A program made the translations under genes and the position numbers. Below are positions 18,177 through 26,503 of a stretch of 64,000 nucleotides of DNA, piece after piece. How positions within the stretch are numbered: the first letter of the stretch is position 1; every line of letters starts with the position of its first letter. The stretch is from Chelativorans sp. J32 (lineage in GTDB: Bacteria; Pseudomonadota; Alphaproteobacteria; Rhizobiales; Rhizobiaceae). Below the pieces are notes generated by a model. It was not told the origin of the DNA. It saw only the letters and a program-made list of their open reading frames with translations, and did no database searches. Location of the stretch: the NCBI RefSeq assembly GCF_000518985.1, contig NZ_JAEQ01000003.1, positions 248,001-312,000 of the forward strand. Reading direction: 5' to 3'.

Positions 18177-18875
18177 ATGATCGATCCGAAGAAGCTGCTG
18201 GAAGGTTTCCTGGGTTCCCGCTCCTCGGGAACAGGTTCGACGCTTGGAGGCCATGCGGAGCGCGTGACCCAATTCGCCAAGGACAACCCGATCGCCACCG
18301 GAGCGATCGTCGCCGCGCTCCTTGGAACGGGTACCGGACGCAAGCTTGCAAAGAATGCCCTGAAGCTGGGCGGGATGGGTGCCATCGCAGGCCTGGCCTA
18401 TAAGGCCTATCAGGACTACCAGGCCGGCAACAAACCAGGCGAGGGGGTGAAGGGGGGCAATCTCCTGCCGCCGCCGCAGGATACCGGCTTTCATCCCGCA
18501 CTTGCGCCGCAGGGAGAGGACCAGTTCGCCTTGGCGCTGGTGCGCGCCATGATCGCAGCCGCACGTGCGGATGGGCATATTGATGAGGCGGAGCGGCGCA
18601 AGATCTCGGAGCGTCTCAAGGCGAGCGGGATCGACGGGGAAGTCGAAACATTCCTGATCGAGGAACTGGAGCGGCCGGTGGATGTCGATGCGCTCATCGC
18701 TGCTGCCCAGACGGAGGAGCAGAAGGTCGAGCTCTACACCGCATCCCGCCTTGCCATAGAGCCTCAGACCCGGGCCGAGCGCGGCTATCTCGACATGCTT
18801 GCCGGCCGCCTGAACCTGCCCGACCCGCTCATCGATCATATCGAGGCTACTGTGGCCGAGACCGTCTCGGTCTGA
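18177..18875 (+). CDS. TerB-like / DUF533 protein
   Basis: A 232-residue protein. The N-terminal half is Gly/Ala-rich with a hydrophobic stretch (NPIATGAIVAALLGTGTG...GGMGAIAGLAYKAYQDY), possibly membrane-associated. The C-terminal half (about 110-230) is an all-helical TerB/DUF533 domain with RAMIAAARADGHIDEAERRKI, an acidic helix pattern seen in the tellurite-resistance TerB family. The start is the ATG 13 bases after GGAG, removing 17 residues of the open frame. Function in Rhizobiales is unknown; no other ter genes are present, so tellurite resistance should not be assumed. Confidence 0.75.
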   Translation: MIDPKKLLEGFLGSRSSGTGSTLGGHAERVTQFAKDNPIATGAIVAALLGTGTGRKLAKNALKLGGMGAIAGLAYKAYQDYQAGNKPGEGVKGGNLLPPPQDTGFHPALAPQGEDQFALALVRAMIAAARADGHIDEAERRKISERLKASGIDGEVETFLIEELERPVDVDALIAAAQTEEQKVELYTASRLAIEPQTRAERGYLDMLAGRLNLPDPLIDHIEATVAETVSV

Positions 18876-19069
18876 TCGGGTTCTTGCCAACAACGGCCGG
18901 TCAGGCATAAGGTGCAGGCCTCATCGCCATCGGCGGTGCGGGTGGCAGTGATCGGCCGCCTCTGTGTCAAGGAGTTGGCGGCATCCGGGGCGCGGATGCC
19001 GATATCCCCTCCACCATCACGTCCTGTCTCGAAACCCGCGCATTCGCGCGGCCGTCTTTGGAGGATGTG

Positions 19070-19816
19070 TTGCTTAAGATCTTCTTCGCATTTGCTCTCG
19101 CGCTTACGGCGTTTCTGCCTCGAAATGCCGTCGCACAAGAGAACATCACCGTCTTTGCCGCCGCCAGCCTGAAGGAGGCAATGGATCGCGCCAGTGCCGC
19201 TTTCAAGGAAAAAAGCGGGGCCGATATTGCCGTTTCGCTCGCATCGAGTTCGGTGCTTGCGCGGCAGATCGAGGCCGGCGCGCCGGCCGATATCTTCATC
19301 TCCGCCGACCAGGAATGGATGGACTGGGTGGCTGCCCGCGATTTGATCCGCAATGAAAGCCGCCGGCTTGTCGCCGGTAATGAGCTTGTCATCGTCGCCG
19401 CAAAGCCGGTCGCCGACGGCACAGGGCCGGACCAAATCCTTTCGCAAGGGCGCTTTGCCATGGGAGACCCGACCCATGTGCCTGCCGGCCTATATGCGAA
19501 AGCGGCGCTGACGTCCCTCGGGTTGTGGGATGAGGTAGAGGATAATGCGGTTTTCGGCGAGAATGTGCGCGTGGCGCTGGAACTCGCCCGACGCGGCGAG
19601 GTGAATGCCGCAATCGTCTACGGTTCGGACCAACTTGCGGCAAGGGAGCTTTTGCGCATCTACACCTTCCCCGCCGAAAGCCATCCGCCTGTGGTCTATC
19701 CGGCTGCAGCCACAACCAACGCAAAACCCGAGGCTGAGGCCTTCCTCGATTTCCTTTCGGGGGACGAGGGGCAGAAGATCTTCCGGGATCTCGGTTTCGC
19801 ACAGCCGCCGCTTTAG
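19070..19816 (+). CDS. modA: Molybdate ABC transporter substrate-binding protein
   Basis: A 248-residue periplasmic binding protein. A signal peptide (MLKIFFAFALALTAFLPRNAVA, reading the TTG as Met) precedes the mature sequence with VFAAASLKEAMDRASAAF, SSSVLARQIEAGAPADIF and a distal YTFPAESHPPVVYPAA, all typical of ModA. The TTG start is favoured because GGAGG stands five bases upstream; GTG one codon before is too close. It captures molybdate for delivery to ModB/ModC encoded next. A 174-base gap with a 7-bp hairpin (19893-19912) separates it from modB, perhaps setting higher modA expression. I found no ModE box or Moco riboswitch upstream. Confidence 0.93.
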   Translation: MLKIFFAFALALTAFLPRNAVAQENITVFAAASLKEAMDRASAAFKEKSGADIAVSLASSSVLARQIEAGAPADIFISADQEWMDWVAARDLIRNESRRLVAGNELVIVAAKPVADGTGPDQILSQGRFAMGDPTHVPAGLYAKAALTSLGLWDEVEDNAVFGENVRVALELARRGEVNAAIVYGSDQLAARELLRIYTFPAESHPPVVYPAAATTNAKPEAEAFLDFLSGDEGQKIFRDLGFAQPPL

Positions 19817-19990
19817 CCGTTTCGCTTTATCATCCGAGATGCAGAGTTCTTCGACAATGGCTGGCAGGACCAGACGGGGCGCAAAAAAGGGTAGCGCGGA
19901 AGCAGCCGCGCTGTACCTTGCTGGCTCCCTATTCCGGCGTTGGACGTCAAATCCTCCTCATCTTGCGGCAGGTGCAAGGAAGGTGGTGTG

Positions 19991-20683
19991 ATGAGCGAGG
20001 CGGAAGTCGAAATACTCCTGCTTTCGGCCAAGGTGGCGCTGGCTGCCATGGCCTTCTCCATCGTTCCTGCCTTCGTCGTCGCCTGGCTGCTCGCGCGAGG
20101 GCGGTTTTCCGGCAAATCCCTTCTGCAGGCTGTGGTGACGCTGCCCCTCGTGCTGCCTCCGGTCGTCACCGGCTATGGACTGCTTGTCCTTTTCGGTTCG
20201 CGCGGGCCGCTGGGCCGCCTGCTGGAGGAGATGTTCGGCGTCAGTTTCGCTTTCCGCTGGTCGGGCGCGGCGCTTGCTGCGGGGGTGATGGCCTTTCCGC
20301 TGCTTGTGCGGCCCATCCGGCTTTCGCTTGAATCCGTCGACCGGGGGCTCGAAGAAGCGGCCTCGACGCTTGGCGCCTGGTCGCCCGTCGTCTTCCTCAC
20401 GGTCACCTTGCCGCTCGCCCTGCCGGGGTTGCTTGCCGGCCTCGTGCTCGGCTTTGCCAAGGCACTTGGCGAATTCGGCGCCACCATCACCTTCGTGTCG
20501 AACATCCCTGGACAGACACAGACGCTGTCGCTTGCGATTTATGCGCTGATGCAGAGCCCGGAAGGCGATGCTGCGGCGCTGAGGCTGATCGGGCTTTCCA
20601 TCATCCTTGCCATTGGGGCCGTGATCCTTTCGGAATGGATCGCCAAGCGTTTGCAAAAGAGGGGCGGGAATGGAAGAGCTTGA
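19991..20683 (+). CDS. modB: Molybdate ABC transporter permease
   Basis: A 230-residue inner-membrane permease with about five helices. The ABC-permease coupling loop is visible as EEAASTLGAWSPVVFLTVTLPLALPGL, followed by GFAKALGEFGATITFVSNIPGQTQTL, a diagnostic ModB segment. AAGGAAGG stands upstream of the chosen ATG; the open frame 17 codons further upstream is unlikely. Its end overlaps the start of modC by 14 bases, so translation is probably coupled. Confidence 0.94.
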   Translation: MSEAEVEILLLSAKVALAAMAFSIVPAFVVAWLLARGRFSGKSLLQAVVTLPLVLPPVVTGYGLLVLFGSRGPLGRLLEEMFGVSFAFRWSGAALAAGVMAFPLLVRPIRLSLESVDRGLEEAASTLGAWSPVVFLTVTLPLALPGLLAGLVLGFAKALGEFGATITFVSNIPGQTQTLSLAIYALMQSPEGDAAALRLIGLSIILAIGAVILSEWIAKRLQKRGGNGRA

Positions 20684-21752
20684 GGTGGATATCACGGGAA
20701 AGGCCGGCACCTTCCGGATCTCCGTCCGGTTCACCGCCGAACCGGGTGTAACGGCCCTCTTCGGGCGCTCCGGCGCCGGAAAGAGCACGGTCCTCAAAAT
20801 GATCGCCGGCACTGCCAGGCCCAAAGAGGGGCGGATCACCGCGGGCGGGCGCGTGTTCTACGATGGCGCAGCAGGTATCGACCTGCCGCCGCGGGCGCGC
20901 GGGATCGGCTTCGTGTTTCAGGAGGGTAGGCTGTTCCCGCATCTCTCCGTACGCCGAAATCTGACCTATGCGCGTTGGGCCGGGCGACGCGCAGGACGAC
21001 GAAGTCTCGACGAGGTGGTGGCGCTCCTCGGCCTCGAAGCTCATCTCGAACGGCATCCGGGAACGCTTTCGGGGGGCGAGCGCCAGCGTGTAGCGATCGG
21101 CCGAGCCTTGCTGGCGGACCCACAGATCCTCCTCATGGATGAGCCGCTCTCTTCACTCGATCGGGAAAGGCGGGCGGAAATTCTTCCCTATCTTGAGGCG
21201 GTCGCGAACGAAACGCACATCCCGGTGCTCTATGTCAGTCATGATACAGACGAGGTTGCTCGGCTCGCCGATCGGGTGGTGGCGATCGAGGAAGGGCGGG
21301 TGCGAGCGATCGGCACGGCGGCGGAAATTCTTGGGCATTCCTCGGAGACGGGCCAGGAGGTCGTCTCCATCCTGGAGGGAAAGGTCATCGACGTCGATGC
21401 CGATTACGGGACAGCAACGGTCCGGGTGGGTGACGAGAAGATCGAGCTTTCCGCGGGCAATCTGATGCAAGGAAGCAAGGTGCGGTTGCGGGTGAGGGCG
21501 GCGGACATTGCCATTGCCACGGTCCAGCATGAGGGTCTTTCGATCCGCAACCAGCTCTGGTGCGAGGTCAAGTCGGTGGAGCGGCGCGGCAATTCCGCCG
21601 ATGTGATGCTCGCCTTCAGCAGCGAGAACCTCTTCGCGCGAATCACCGCCAAATCCGCCGACCTGCTGCGGCTCAGGGCTGGGACGCAAGTGGTCGCCCT
21701 CATCAAGGCCGTGTCGGTGGAAAGGGCGAGAATACTACCTGTGATTGCTTAG
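20670..21752 (+). CDS. modC: Molybdate ABC transporter ATP-binding protein
   Basis: A 360-residue ATPase powering molybdate import. Walker A is GRSGAGKST, the Q-loop lies in FVFQEGRLFPHLSVRRNL, the signature is LSGGERQRVAIGRALL and Walker B ILLMDEPLSSLD. A C-terminal MOP/TOBE domain (about 290-360; LSIRNQLWCEVKSVERRG) is the molybdate-sensing regulatory part found in ModC. It overlaps modB by 14 bases and completes modABC. Downstream, a convergent aminotransferase gene follows after 159 bases. Confidence 0.95.
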   Translation: MEELEVDITGKAGTFRISVRFTAEPGVTALFGRSGAGKSTVLKMIAGTARPKEGRITAGGRVFYDGAAGIDLPPRARGIGFVFQEGRLFPHLSVRRNLTYARWAGRRAGRRSLDEVVALLGLEAHLERHPGTLSGGERQRVAIGRALLADPQILLMDEPLSSLDRERRAEILPYLEAVANETHIPVLYVSHDTDEVARLADRVVAIEEGRVRAIGTAAEILGHSSETGQEVVSILEGKVIDVDADYGTATVRVGDEKIELSAGNLMQGSKVRLRVRAADIAIATVQHEGLSIRNQLWCEVKSVERRGNSADVMLAFSSENLFARITAKSADLLRLRAGTQVVALIKAVSVERARILPVIA

Positions 21753-21871
21753 GGAGGAAACGGCTTCGCCTGCTTCCCTCGAAAGTTGTTCCTGTTAACC
21801 TTTCATTAATAAAATCGCGGCATTCTGCCTCATGTCGAATCGGCTTTCCTCCTCCCAAGCAGGTTCGCATC

Positions 21872-21893
21872 GGGGCGGCCCAAGTGCCGCCCC
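21872..21893. terminator. GC-rich hairpin between convergent modC and aminotransferase genes
   Basis: A perfect 8-bp stem (GGGGCGGC/GCCGCCCC) with a 6-base loop lies 18 bases beyond the aminotransferase stop. There is no clear T run on the minus strand. It probably protects or ends the minus-strand transcript. Confidence 0.4.
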
Positions 21894-21911
21894 AACCGTT
21901 TCTGGAGGTGT

Positions 21912-23090
21912 TCAGCGAGGATTCTTCGCCAGGAAATCTCCGACGCGATCGATGGCGCGCAGGATGTTCTCTTCCGAATTGGCGTAGGAGAGGCGGATAT
22001 AGCCTTCGCCGAGGACGCCGAAATCCGGGCCGCCAATCAGCGCGACGCCAGCTTCTTCCAGAAGAGCGGAGGCAAGCTCCTTCGCCTTCCAGCCTGTCTT
22101 CCGGATGTTCGGGAAGGCGTAGAAGGCGCCCTTGGGCGTAAGGCAGGAGATACCAGGCAGCCCGTTCAACCCTTCAACGACCAGTCTCCGCCTCGAGTCG
22201 AAGGCGCGCATCATCTTCTCGACATCGTCCTGCGGGCCATCGATGGCGGCGATGCCGGCGTATTGGGCGGGCGCGTTGACGCAGGACCAGCAGTTGACCG
22301 CGAGCTTGCGCACGAGGCCATAAAGGCGATCGGGCCAGATGGACCAGCCGAGGCGCCACCCGGTCATGGCCCAGGTCTTCGACCAGCCGTTGAGCACGAT
22401 CAGACGGTCACGGATCTCGGGGAAGGTGAGGAGCGAGGTAGCCTTCTCGCCATCATAGGTCATGACGTCGTAGATCTCGTCGGAGAGGATCGCGACCTGC
22501 GGGTGCGCCTCCAGCCCCTTCACCAGTTTCGCGATCTCCTCGCTCGGCGCGACGCCGCCGGTCGGATTCGCAGGCGAGTTCAGGATCAGGAGGCGTGTCT
22601 TCGGCGTGATAAGGGACAGGGTTTCCTCTGCCGAAAAGGCAAACCCGTTCTCTTCGCGGATTGGCACCGGCACGGGCTTCGCGCCGGTGAACTCGATCAT
22701 GGAGCGATAGATGGGGAAACCCGGATCGGGATAGAGGATCTCGGCGCCCGGCTCGCCGAACATCAAAATCGCGGCGAACATGGTCGGCTTGCCCCCCGGG
22801 AGAATCATGATGTTGTCCGGAGAAACCTCCACGCCCGTGGTAGCCAGCGTCCGACGCGCTACGGCCTCGCGGGCCGGCAATATACCTGTTGCCGGCGTAT
22901 AGCCGTGTTGGCCGTCGCGCAGCGCCTTCACCGCAGCTTCCGCGATATGCTCGGGCGTGTGGAAATCAGGTTGGCCGATGCCGAGATTGATGATGTCACG
23001 GCCTTGATGGGCAAGGTCTGTCGCCCGCGCCAATACGGCGAAGGCGTTTTCCTCGCCTATTCGATCGAAGGCGGCTACGGTCTGGAGCAT
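21912..23090 (-). CDS. Class I/II PLP-dependent aminotransferase
   Basis: A 392-residue fold-type I enzyme. The PLP lysine is in NGWSKTWAMTGWRLGW, the substrate-carboxylate arginine region in EGYIRLSYANSEENI, and the N-terminal substrate motif is IINLGIGQPDFHTPEHI. NSPANPTGGVAPSEEI is the usual Asn-Pro-Thr-Gly cofactor segment. It resembles aspartate/aromatic aminotransferases of subgroup I-gamma; the amino donor cannot be assigned. It is divergent from the GNAT gene with only 51 bases between starts, so the two promoters must be tightly packed. Confidence 0.88.
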   Translation of the reverse strand: MLQTVAAFDRIGEENAFAVLARATDLAHQGRDIINLGIGQPDFHTPEHIAEAAVKALRDGQHGYTPATGILPAREAVARRTLATTGVEVSPDNIMILPGGKPTMFAAILMFGEPGAEILYPDPGFPIYRSMIEFTGAKPVPVPIREENGFAFSAEETLSLITPKTRLLILNSPANPTGGVAPSEEIAKLVKGLEAHPQVAILSDEIYDVMTYDGEKATSLLTFPEIRDRLIVLNGWSKTWAMTGWRLGWSIWPDRLYGLVRKLAVNCWSCVNAPAQYAGIAAIDGPQDDVEKMMRAFDSRRRLVVEGLNGLPGISCLTPKGAFYAFPNIRKTGWKAKELASALLEEAGVALIGGPDFGVLGEGYIRLSYANSEENILRAIDRVGDFLAKNPR

Positions 23091-23141
23091 TGGGCGTTTC
23101 CGTCTGGTCCTGTTGTTTTACGGGCGCTTTTGTGAGGCTTT

Positions 23142-23864
23142 ATGCCGGAAACGTCAATCAAGAGGCCGATCTTGAAGGATTTGCAGAATTGGACCGCCCG
23201 GCCGATGCCAGTCCGGGCGGCATTGGAGGGAAATTATGTGCGGCTGGAGCCGCTCGATCCGGCCGCGCATGGCGAAGGACTTTTCGCGGTGTCAAGCGTT
23301 CCGGATGCGGCGGAGCGCTTTCGCTGGCTGGGCGACTACGCTCCCCAGAGCCGCGAGGCTTTCGAGGCATGGCTTGGGAAGGCTTCGGAGAGCATCGATC
23401 CCCTCTTTTTTGTCGTGATCGATGCGGCGTCAGGCAAGATCGGCGGCCGACAGGCACTCATGCGCATGGATAGGGCCAACGGCGTGGCCGAGATCGGCAA
23501 CATCTATTGGGGCCCCGCGGTGGCGAGAACGCGGCTGGCGACAGAAGCCCTCTTTCTTTTCGCCCGGCATATCTTCGATGATCTCGGCTACCGCCGCTTC
23601 GAGTGGAAGTGCAACGACAGCAACGAACCCTCGAAACGTGCCGCGCTCCGCTTCGGGTTCCAGTTCGAAGGCATTTTCCGTCAGCATATGGTGGTCAAGG
23701 GCGAGAACCGCGACACGGCATGGTTCGCGATGCTCGATCACGAATGGCCGGCGATACGCCGCAGCATGGAACTCTGGCTTGCGCCGGAAAATTTCGATAG
23801 CAACGGACAGCAGATGGAGCGGCTCGAGATTTTCAGGGAAAGAGCGCGTGGCGAGCAATCTTAG
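23142..23864 (+). CDS. RimJ/RimL-type GNAT acetyltransferase
   Basis: A 240-residue protein with the Acetyltransf_3 layout: VRLEPLDPAAHGEGLF at the N terminus, then MDRANGVAEIGNIYWGP and FDDLGYRRFEWKCNDSNEPSKRAALRFGFQFEGIFRQH, the acetyl-CoA-binding and C-terminal hallmarks of the RimJ/RimL group. These enzymes acetylate N-terminal or side-chain amines of proteins or small molecules; the substrate is unknown. Length slightly exceeds the usual 180-200 because of N- and C-terminal extensions. Confidence 0.85.
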   Translation: MPETSIKRPILKDLQNWTARPMPVRAALEGNYVRLEPLDPAAHGEGLFAVSSVPDAAERFRWLGDYAPQSREAFEAWLGKASESIDPLFFVVIDAASGKIGGRQALMRMDRANGVAEIGNIYWGPAVARTRLATEALFLFARHIFDDLGYRRFEWKCNDSNEPSKRAALRFGFQFEGIFRQHMVVKGENRDTAWFAMLDHEWPAIRRSMELWLAPENFDSNGQQMERLEIFRERARGEQS

Positions 23865-23918
23865 GCAGAGCAGGGTGATCGGGCGAAACGGCGAGAGCCC
23901 GTCCATGGGCAGGCGTAT

Positions 23919-24122
23919 ATGAAAGAGAACAGCGGGCCGATCATTGCGGCCGCCGTGATCCTGATCGGGTTCGGCATTATCGGCTTTCTGATGCCGCGGA
24001 TCATGGTCTGGGTGGGGGACTACTCGACGGTCGCCGCCGGCCTGGTAGCAGCGCTGTTCGTGGCGGCGTTCTTTCTCGTTTTCTGGTTCAGAGCGCGCAG
24101 CCAGAGGCGAAAGGAAAAATAA
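23919..24122 (+). CDS. Small two-helix membrane protein
   Basis: A 67-residue protein with two hydrophobic helices (SGPIIAAAVILIGFGIIGFLM and VAAGLVAALFVAAFFLVFWF) separated by a short hydrophilic turn and ending in a basic tail, RARSQRRKEK, suggesting both termini are cytoplasmic. It lies 54 bases after the GNAT gene on the same strand. I do not recognise a family. Its codon pattern and membrane character favour a real gene over a chance frame. Confidence 0.6.
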   Translation: MKENSGPIIAAAVILIGFGIIGFLMPRIMVWVGDYSTVAAGLVAALFVAAFFLVFWFRARSQRRKEK

Positions 24123-24126
24123 CGCC

Positions 24127-24146
24127 GCCGGGTGTTTCCACCCGGC
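24127..24146. terminator. Bidirectional terminator-like hairpin
   Basis: An 8-bp stem (GCCGGGTG/CACCCGGC) with a TTTC loop lies between the convergent small membrane protein and GNAT genes. It sits five bases beyond one stop and eleven from the other. Confidence 0.55.
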
Positions 24147-24156
24147 TGACCGATGC

Positions 24157-24750
24157 TTAAGCGGCGATCGACACTTTTCGCCCCGCGGGCTGGATCACTC
24201 CCTTCGCTCCGTCGAGCGCCCCTTCCACGAGTTCCAGGGCGAGGAAGCGATCTTTCTCGTAGGGTCCCGGCATCGCGAGCCGATCGGTTTTGGCCGCCGA
24301 GAAGCCGAAACGCGCGTAATAGGGAGCATCGCCAACGAGCAGGATCGCCCGGTGACCCATCTTGGCGGCCTCCGAGACCGCATGCTGCATAAGGGCCGAT
24401 CCGATGCCTGCGCCCTTCAGGTCAGGGGCGACGGCAAGCGGTCCGAGCAGCAGCGCGGGTGCACCGCCATGGCCCAAGCGTATGTCCCAAAGACGGACGG
24501 TCCCGGCGAGTGCCCCGTCGGCTGTACGGGCGATGAAGGCCAGGCCCTCCGCCGGCACCCGCCCGCGCCGCAGTTTCTCGGAGGACTTTCGCCTCCTCTT
24601 CGGGCCCATTGCATGGTCGAGAAGCGCCTCGCGGGCCGGAATGTCCGCAGCCGTTTCCTGTGTGATCGAGAAGACAGGATCGAACGCCTTTCCGAACCCG
24701 GAGAAGACGCTATCCTGGGATTGGGCGGCCTTCATGGCGTGCTGGGACAT
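24157..24750 (-). CDS. YhbS-like GNAT acetyltransferase
   Basis: A 197-residue GNAT protein. The acetyl-CoA-binding loop is ALLLGPLAVAPDLKGAGIGSALMQ, followed by AILLVGDAPYYARFGFSAAKTDRLAMPGPYEKDRFLALEL, which is diagnostic of the YhbS/YjhQ subgroup. It lies 84 bases downstream of the ornithine decarboxylase gene on the same strand, a pairing I take to be non-random: it may acetylate a polyamine or an amine derived from it, but this is inference. The hairpin at 24791-24809 in the gap could reduce read-through. Confidence 0.85.
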   Translation of the reverse strand: MSQHAMKAAQSQDSVFSGFGKAFDPVFSITQETAADIPAREALLDHAMGPKRRRKSSEKLRRGRVPAEGLAFIARTADGALAGTVRLWDIRLGHGGAPALLLGPLAVAPDLKGAGIGSALMQHAVSEAAKMGHRAILLVGDAPYYARFGFSAAKTDRLAMPGPYEKDRFLALELVEGALDGAKGVIQPAGRKVSIAA

Positions 24751-24790
24751 GTCCCCGTTCCTTCGAAAAGGGTGTTCTACGAAAGATGGA

Positions 24791-24809
24791 CGCGGGCGAA
24801 ACGCCCGCG
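24791..24809 (-). terminator. Hairpin between decarboxylase and GNAT genes
   Basis: A perfect 8-bp stem (CGCGGGCG/CGCCCGCG) with an AAA loop, 26 bases after the decarboxylase stop. On the minus strand it is followed by a pyrimidine-rich stretch with CTTTC but no long T run, so it could attenuate rather than stop transcription into the GNAT gene. Confidence 0.45.
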
Positions 24810-24834
24810 CAGGCTGGATCCGAGAGCGGCGCTC

Positions 24835-25968
24835 TCAGATCACATAGGCTCGAAGAGGCTCGAAGCCGTTGAAGGCGACCGACGCGTAGGTCGTCGTGTA
24901 GGCCCCCGTGCCCTCGATCAGGATCTCGTCGCCGATCGTAAGCGAGACCGGCAGAGGATAGGGGGTCTTCTCATAGAGCACGTCCGCCGAATCGCAGGTC
25001 GGGCCGGCGAGCACGCAAGGCGCGGTCTCGCTGCCATCGTGTCGGGTCACCAGCGGGTAGCGGATCGCCTCGTCCATCGTTTCGGCGAGGCCGCCGAACT
25101 TGCCGATGTCGAGATAGACCCAACGCACATTGTCGTTGTCGGCCTTCTTCGAGATGAGCACGACTTCCGACTTGATGACTCCTGCATTGCCGACCATGCC
25201 GCGGCCAGGCTCGATGATCGTCTCGGGAATGCGGTTGCCGAAATGCTTCCGCAATGCCGAGAAGATGGCTTGGCCATAGGCCTGGGCTTCCGGCACGTCA
25301 CGCAGGTAACGCGTCGGAAAACCGCCGCCCATATTGACCATCCTGAGCACGATCCCTTCGTCGGCCAAGGCCTTGAAGACCATCCGTGCATCGCCCAGCG
25401 CGCGGTCCCAGGCGGCAAGATCCGTCTGCTGGGAACCCACGTGGAACGAAACCCCGTAGGCATCCAGGCCGATTTGCTTGGCGCGGCGCAGAACGTCCAC
25501 AGCCATGGCCGGGACGCAGCCGAATTTGCGCGAGAGTGGCCATTCGGCTCCGGCGCCGTCCGTCAGAACGCGGCAGAAGACCTTGCTGCCGGGCGCCGCG
25601 CGCGAGACCTTCTCGACTTCTTCGATGCTGTCCACAGCGAAGAGGCGGATGCCGAGCGCGTATGCGCGCGCAATATCGCGCTCCTTCTTGATCGTGTTGC
25701 CATAGGAGATGCGGTCGGCCGAGGCGCCGGCATCGAGCGCCATTTCGATTTCGGCGACGGAAGCCGTGTCGAAGGATGAGCCCAACGAGGCAAGCAGCCG
25801 AAGGATCTCTGGCGCGGGATTGGCCTTCACCGCGTAGTAGATCTTGGAATCGGGCAGGGCCCGCTCGAAGGCGAGATAGTTTTCGCGCACGACGTCGAGA
25901 TCGACCACGAGGCAGGGGCCATCGGGTCGTCGGGTGGCGAGAAAATCGAGGATGCGCTGGGTGGCCAT
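24835..25968 (-). CDS. Ornithine/lysine decarboxylase (fold type III)
   Basis: A 377-residue PLP enzyme making putrescine or cadaverine. The cofactor lysine is in YYAVKANPAPEIL, with SFDTASVAEIE, FHVGSQQTD, the glycine-rich GGGFPTRYL, EPGRGMVGNAG and the active-site cysteine in GPTCDSADVL. This is the eukaryotic-like ornithine decarboxylase type used by Alphaproteobacteria. Two adjacent ATGs exist; the second, five bases after GGAGGG, is preferred over the first at two bases. A long structured leader (25972 to about 26300) precedes it. With homospermidine synthase at 7 kb it supplies the characteristic rhizobial polyamine. Confidence 0.9.
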   Translation of the reverse strand: MATQRILDFLATRRPDGPCLVVDLDVVRENYLAFERALPDSKIYYAVKANPAPEILRLLASLGSSFDTASVAEIEMALDAGASADRISYGNTIKKERDIARAYALGIRLFAVDSIEEVEKVSRAAPGSKVFCRVLTDGAGAEWPLSRKFGCVPAMAVDVLRRAKQIGLDAYGVSFHVGSQQTDLAAWDRALGDARMVFKALADEGIVLRMVNMGGGFPTRYLRDVPEAQAYGQAIFSALRKHFGNRIPETIIEPGRGMVGNAGVIKSEVVLISKKADNDNVRWVYLDIGKFGGLAETMDEAIRYPLVTRHDGSETAPCVLAGPTCDSADVLYEKTPYPLPVSLTIGDEILIEGTGAYTTTYASVAFNGFEPLRAYVI

Positions 25969-25971
25969 CAT

Positions 25972-26300
25972 TTCCCTCCGTCGGCGGCTGAAGCCGCCAG
26001 AAAGCTCAAGGTCTGCAAGCCTTGCGGCCCGCGGTGGACAAAGGATGCGCCTTTGCGTTACCGCGACCGGAGGGTGGAGATCACCGGCCGTTGACGCATC
26101 TGCGCATTGCGATGAGCTTCCGCCGCAAGGCGAAGGCTCGCTTTGTCTGCCTCAGCTTTGGATGGGAAAACCCTCCGCACTGCCGGCAATGAAGGTGTGC
26201 CTCTTCAGTAACCCCGGTTTTTGGACAACCGGCAGACACCAGAAAGGCCCGCACCGTCGTTGCTTCAAGATGTCCTCGATCCTCGGTTGGCCGTAAGATC
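25972..26300 (-). ncRNA. Structured leader of the decarboxylase gene, candidate speF RNA motif
   Basis: The 531 bases between the decarboxylase and amidase genes hold no gene. On the minus strand the part next to the decarboxylase is rich in structure. A GGCGGC/GCCGCC hairpin (25983-25998) sits just before the ribosome site. Further up, a CCGGTT/AACCGG hairpin (26214-26232) competes for the same bases with a 7-bp pairing of 26180-26186 with 26229-26235. The Rfam speF motif is known from leaders of alphaproteobacterial speF genes, so the position fits. I have not matched its consensus base by base; boundaries are approximate. Confidence 0.5.
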
Positions 26301-26503
26301 GACTGGAGCGGTTAGGTCCAGGTACCGTACCGGTTTCCTCGCCATTTCGAGGCCCGGCGGACACCCACAGGCACGTGCGACTTTGGGCAAGGCGCGATAT
26401 AGGTAAGTTCGCTGTCACAATCAATGCAAAATTGGACTGCGCTTGAAAAATCCCCGGCACGCGCCGATTGTCTGCCGGCCTGCCATAAAAGGAGCTTCCA
26501 AAA
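26301..26503 (+). other. Remainder of intergenic region, amidase upstream sequence
   Basis: About 200 bases upstream of the amidase start. AAAAGGAGCT gives a good ribosome site just before the ATG. The stretch around 26415-26440 is AT-richer than its surroundings and may hold the promoter. LysR regulators often bind upstream of the genes they control, so the operator for the 27688 regulator may be here, but no T-N11-A site was chosen with confidence. Confidence 0.35.

Noticed and set aside
18177-18875. Tellurite resistance function for the TerB-like protein
   Set aside because: No terZACDE genes are near; the domain alone does not imply tellurite resistance.
18876-19069. Moco riboswitch or ModE site upstream of modA
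   Set aside because: No conserved core or palindrome recognised; the sequence shows only ordinary GC-rich hairpins.
26152-26460. 102-codon minus-strand frame in the decarboxylase leader
   Set aside because: It overlaps the structured leader; no ribosome site was seen. A short leader peptide within it cannot be excluded, but the whole frame looks like chance.
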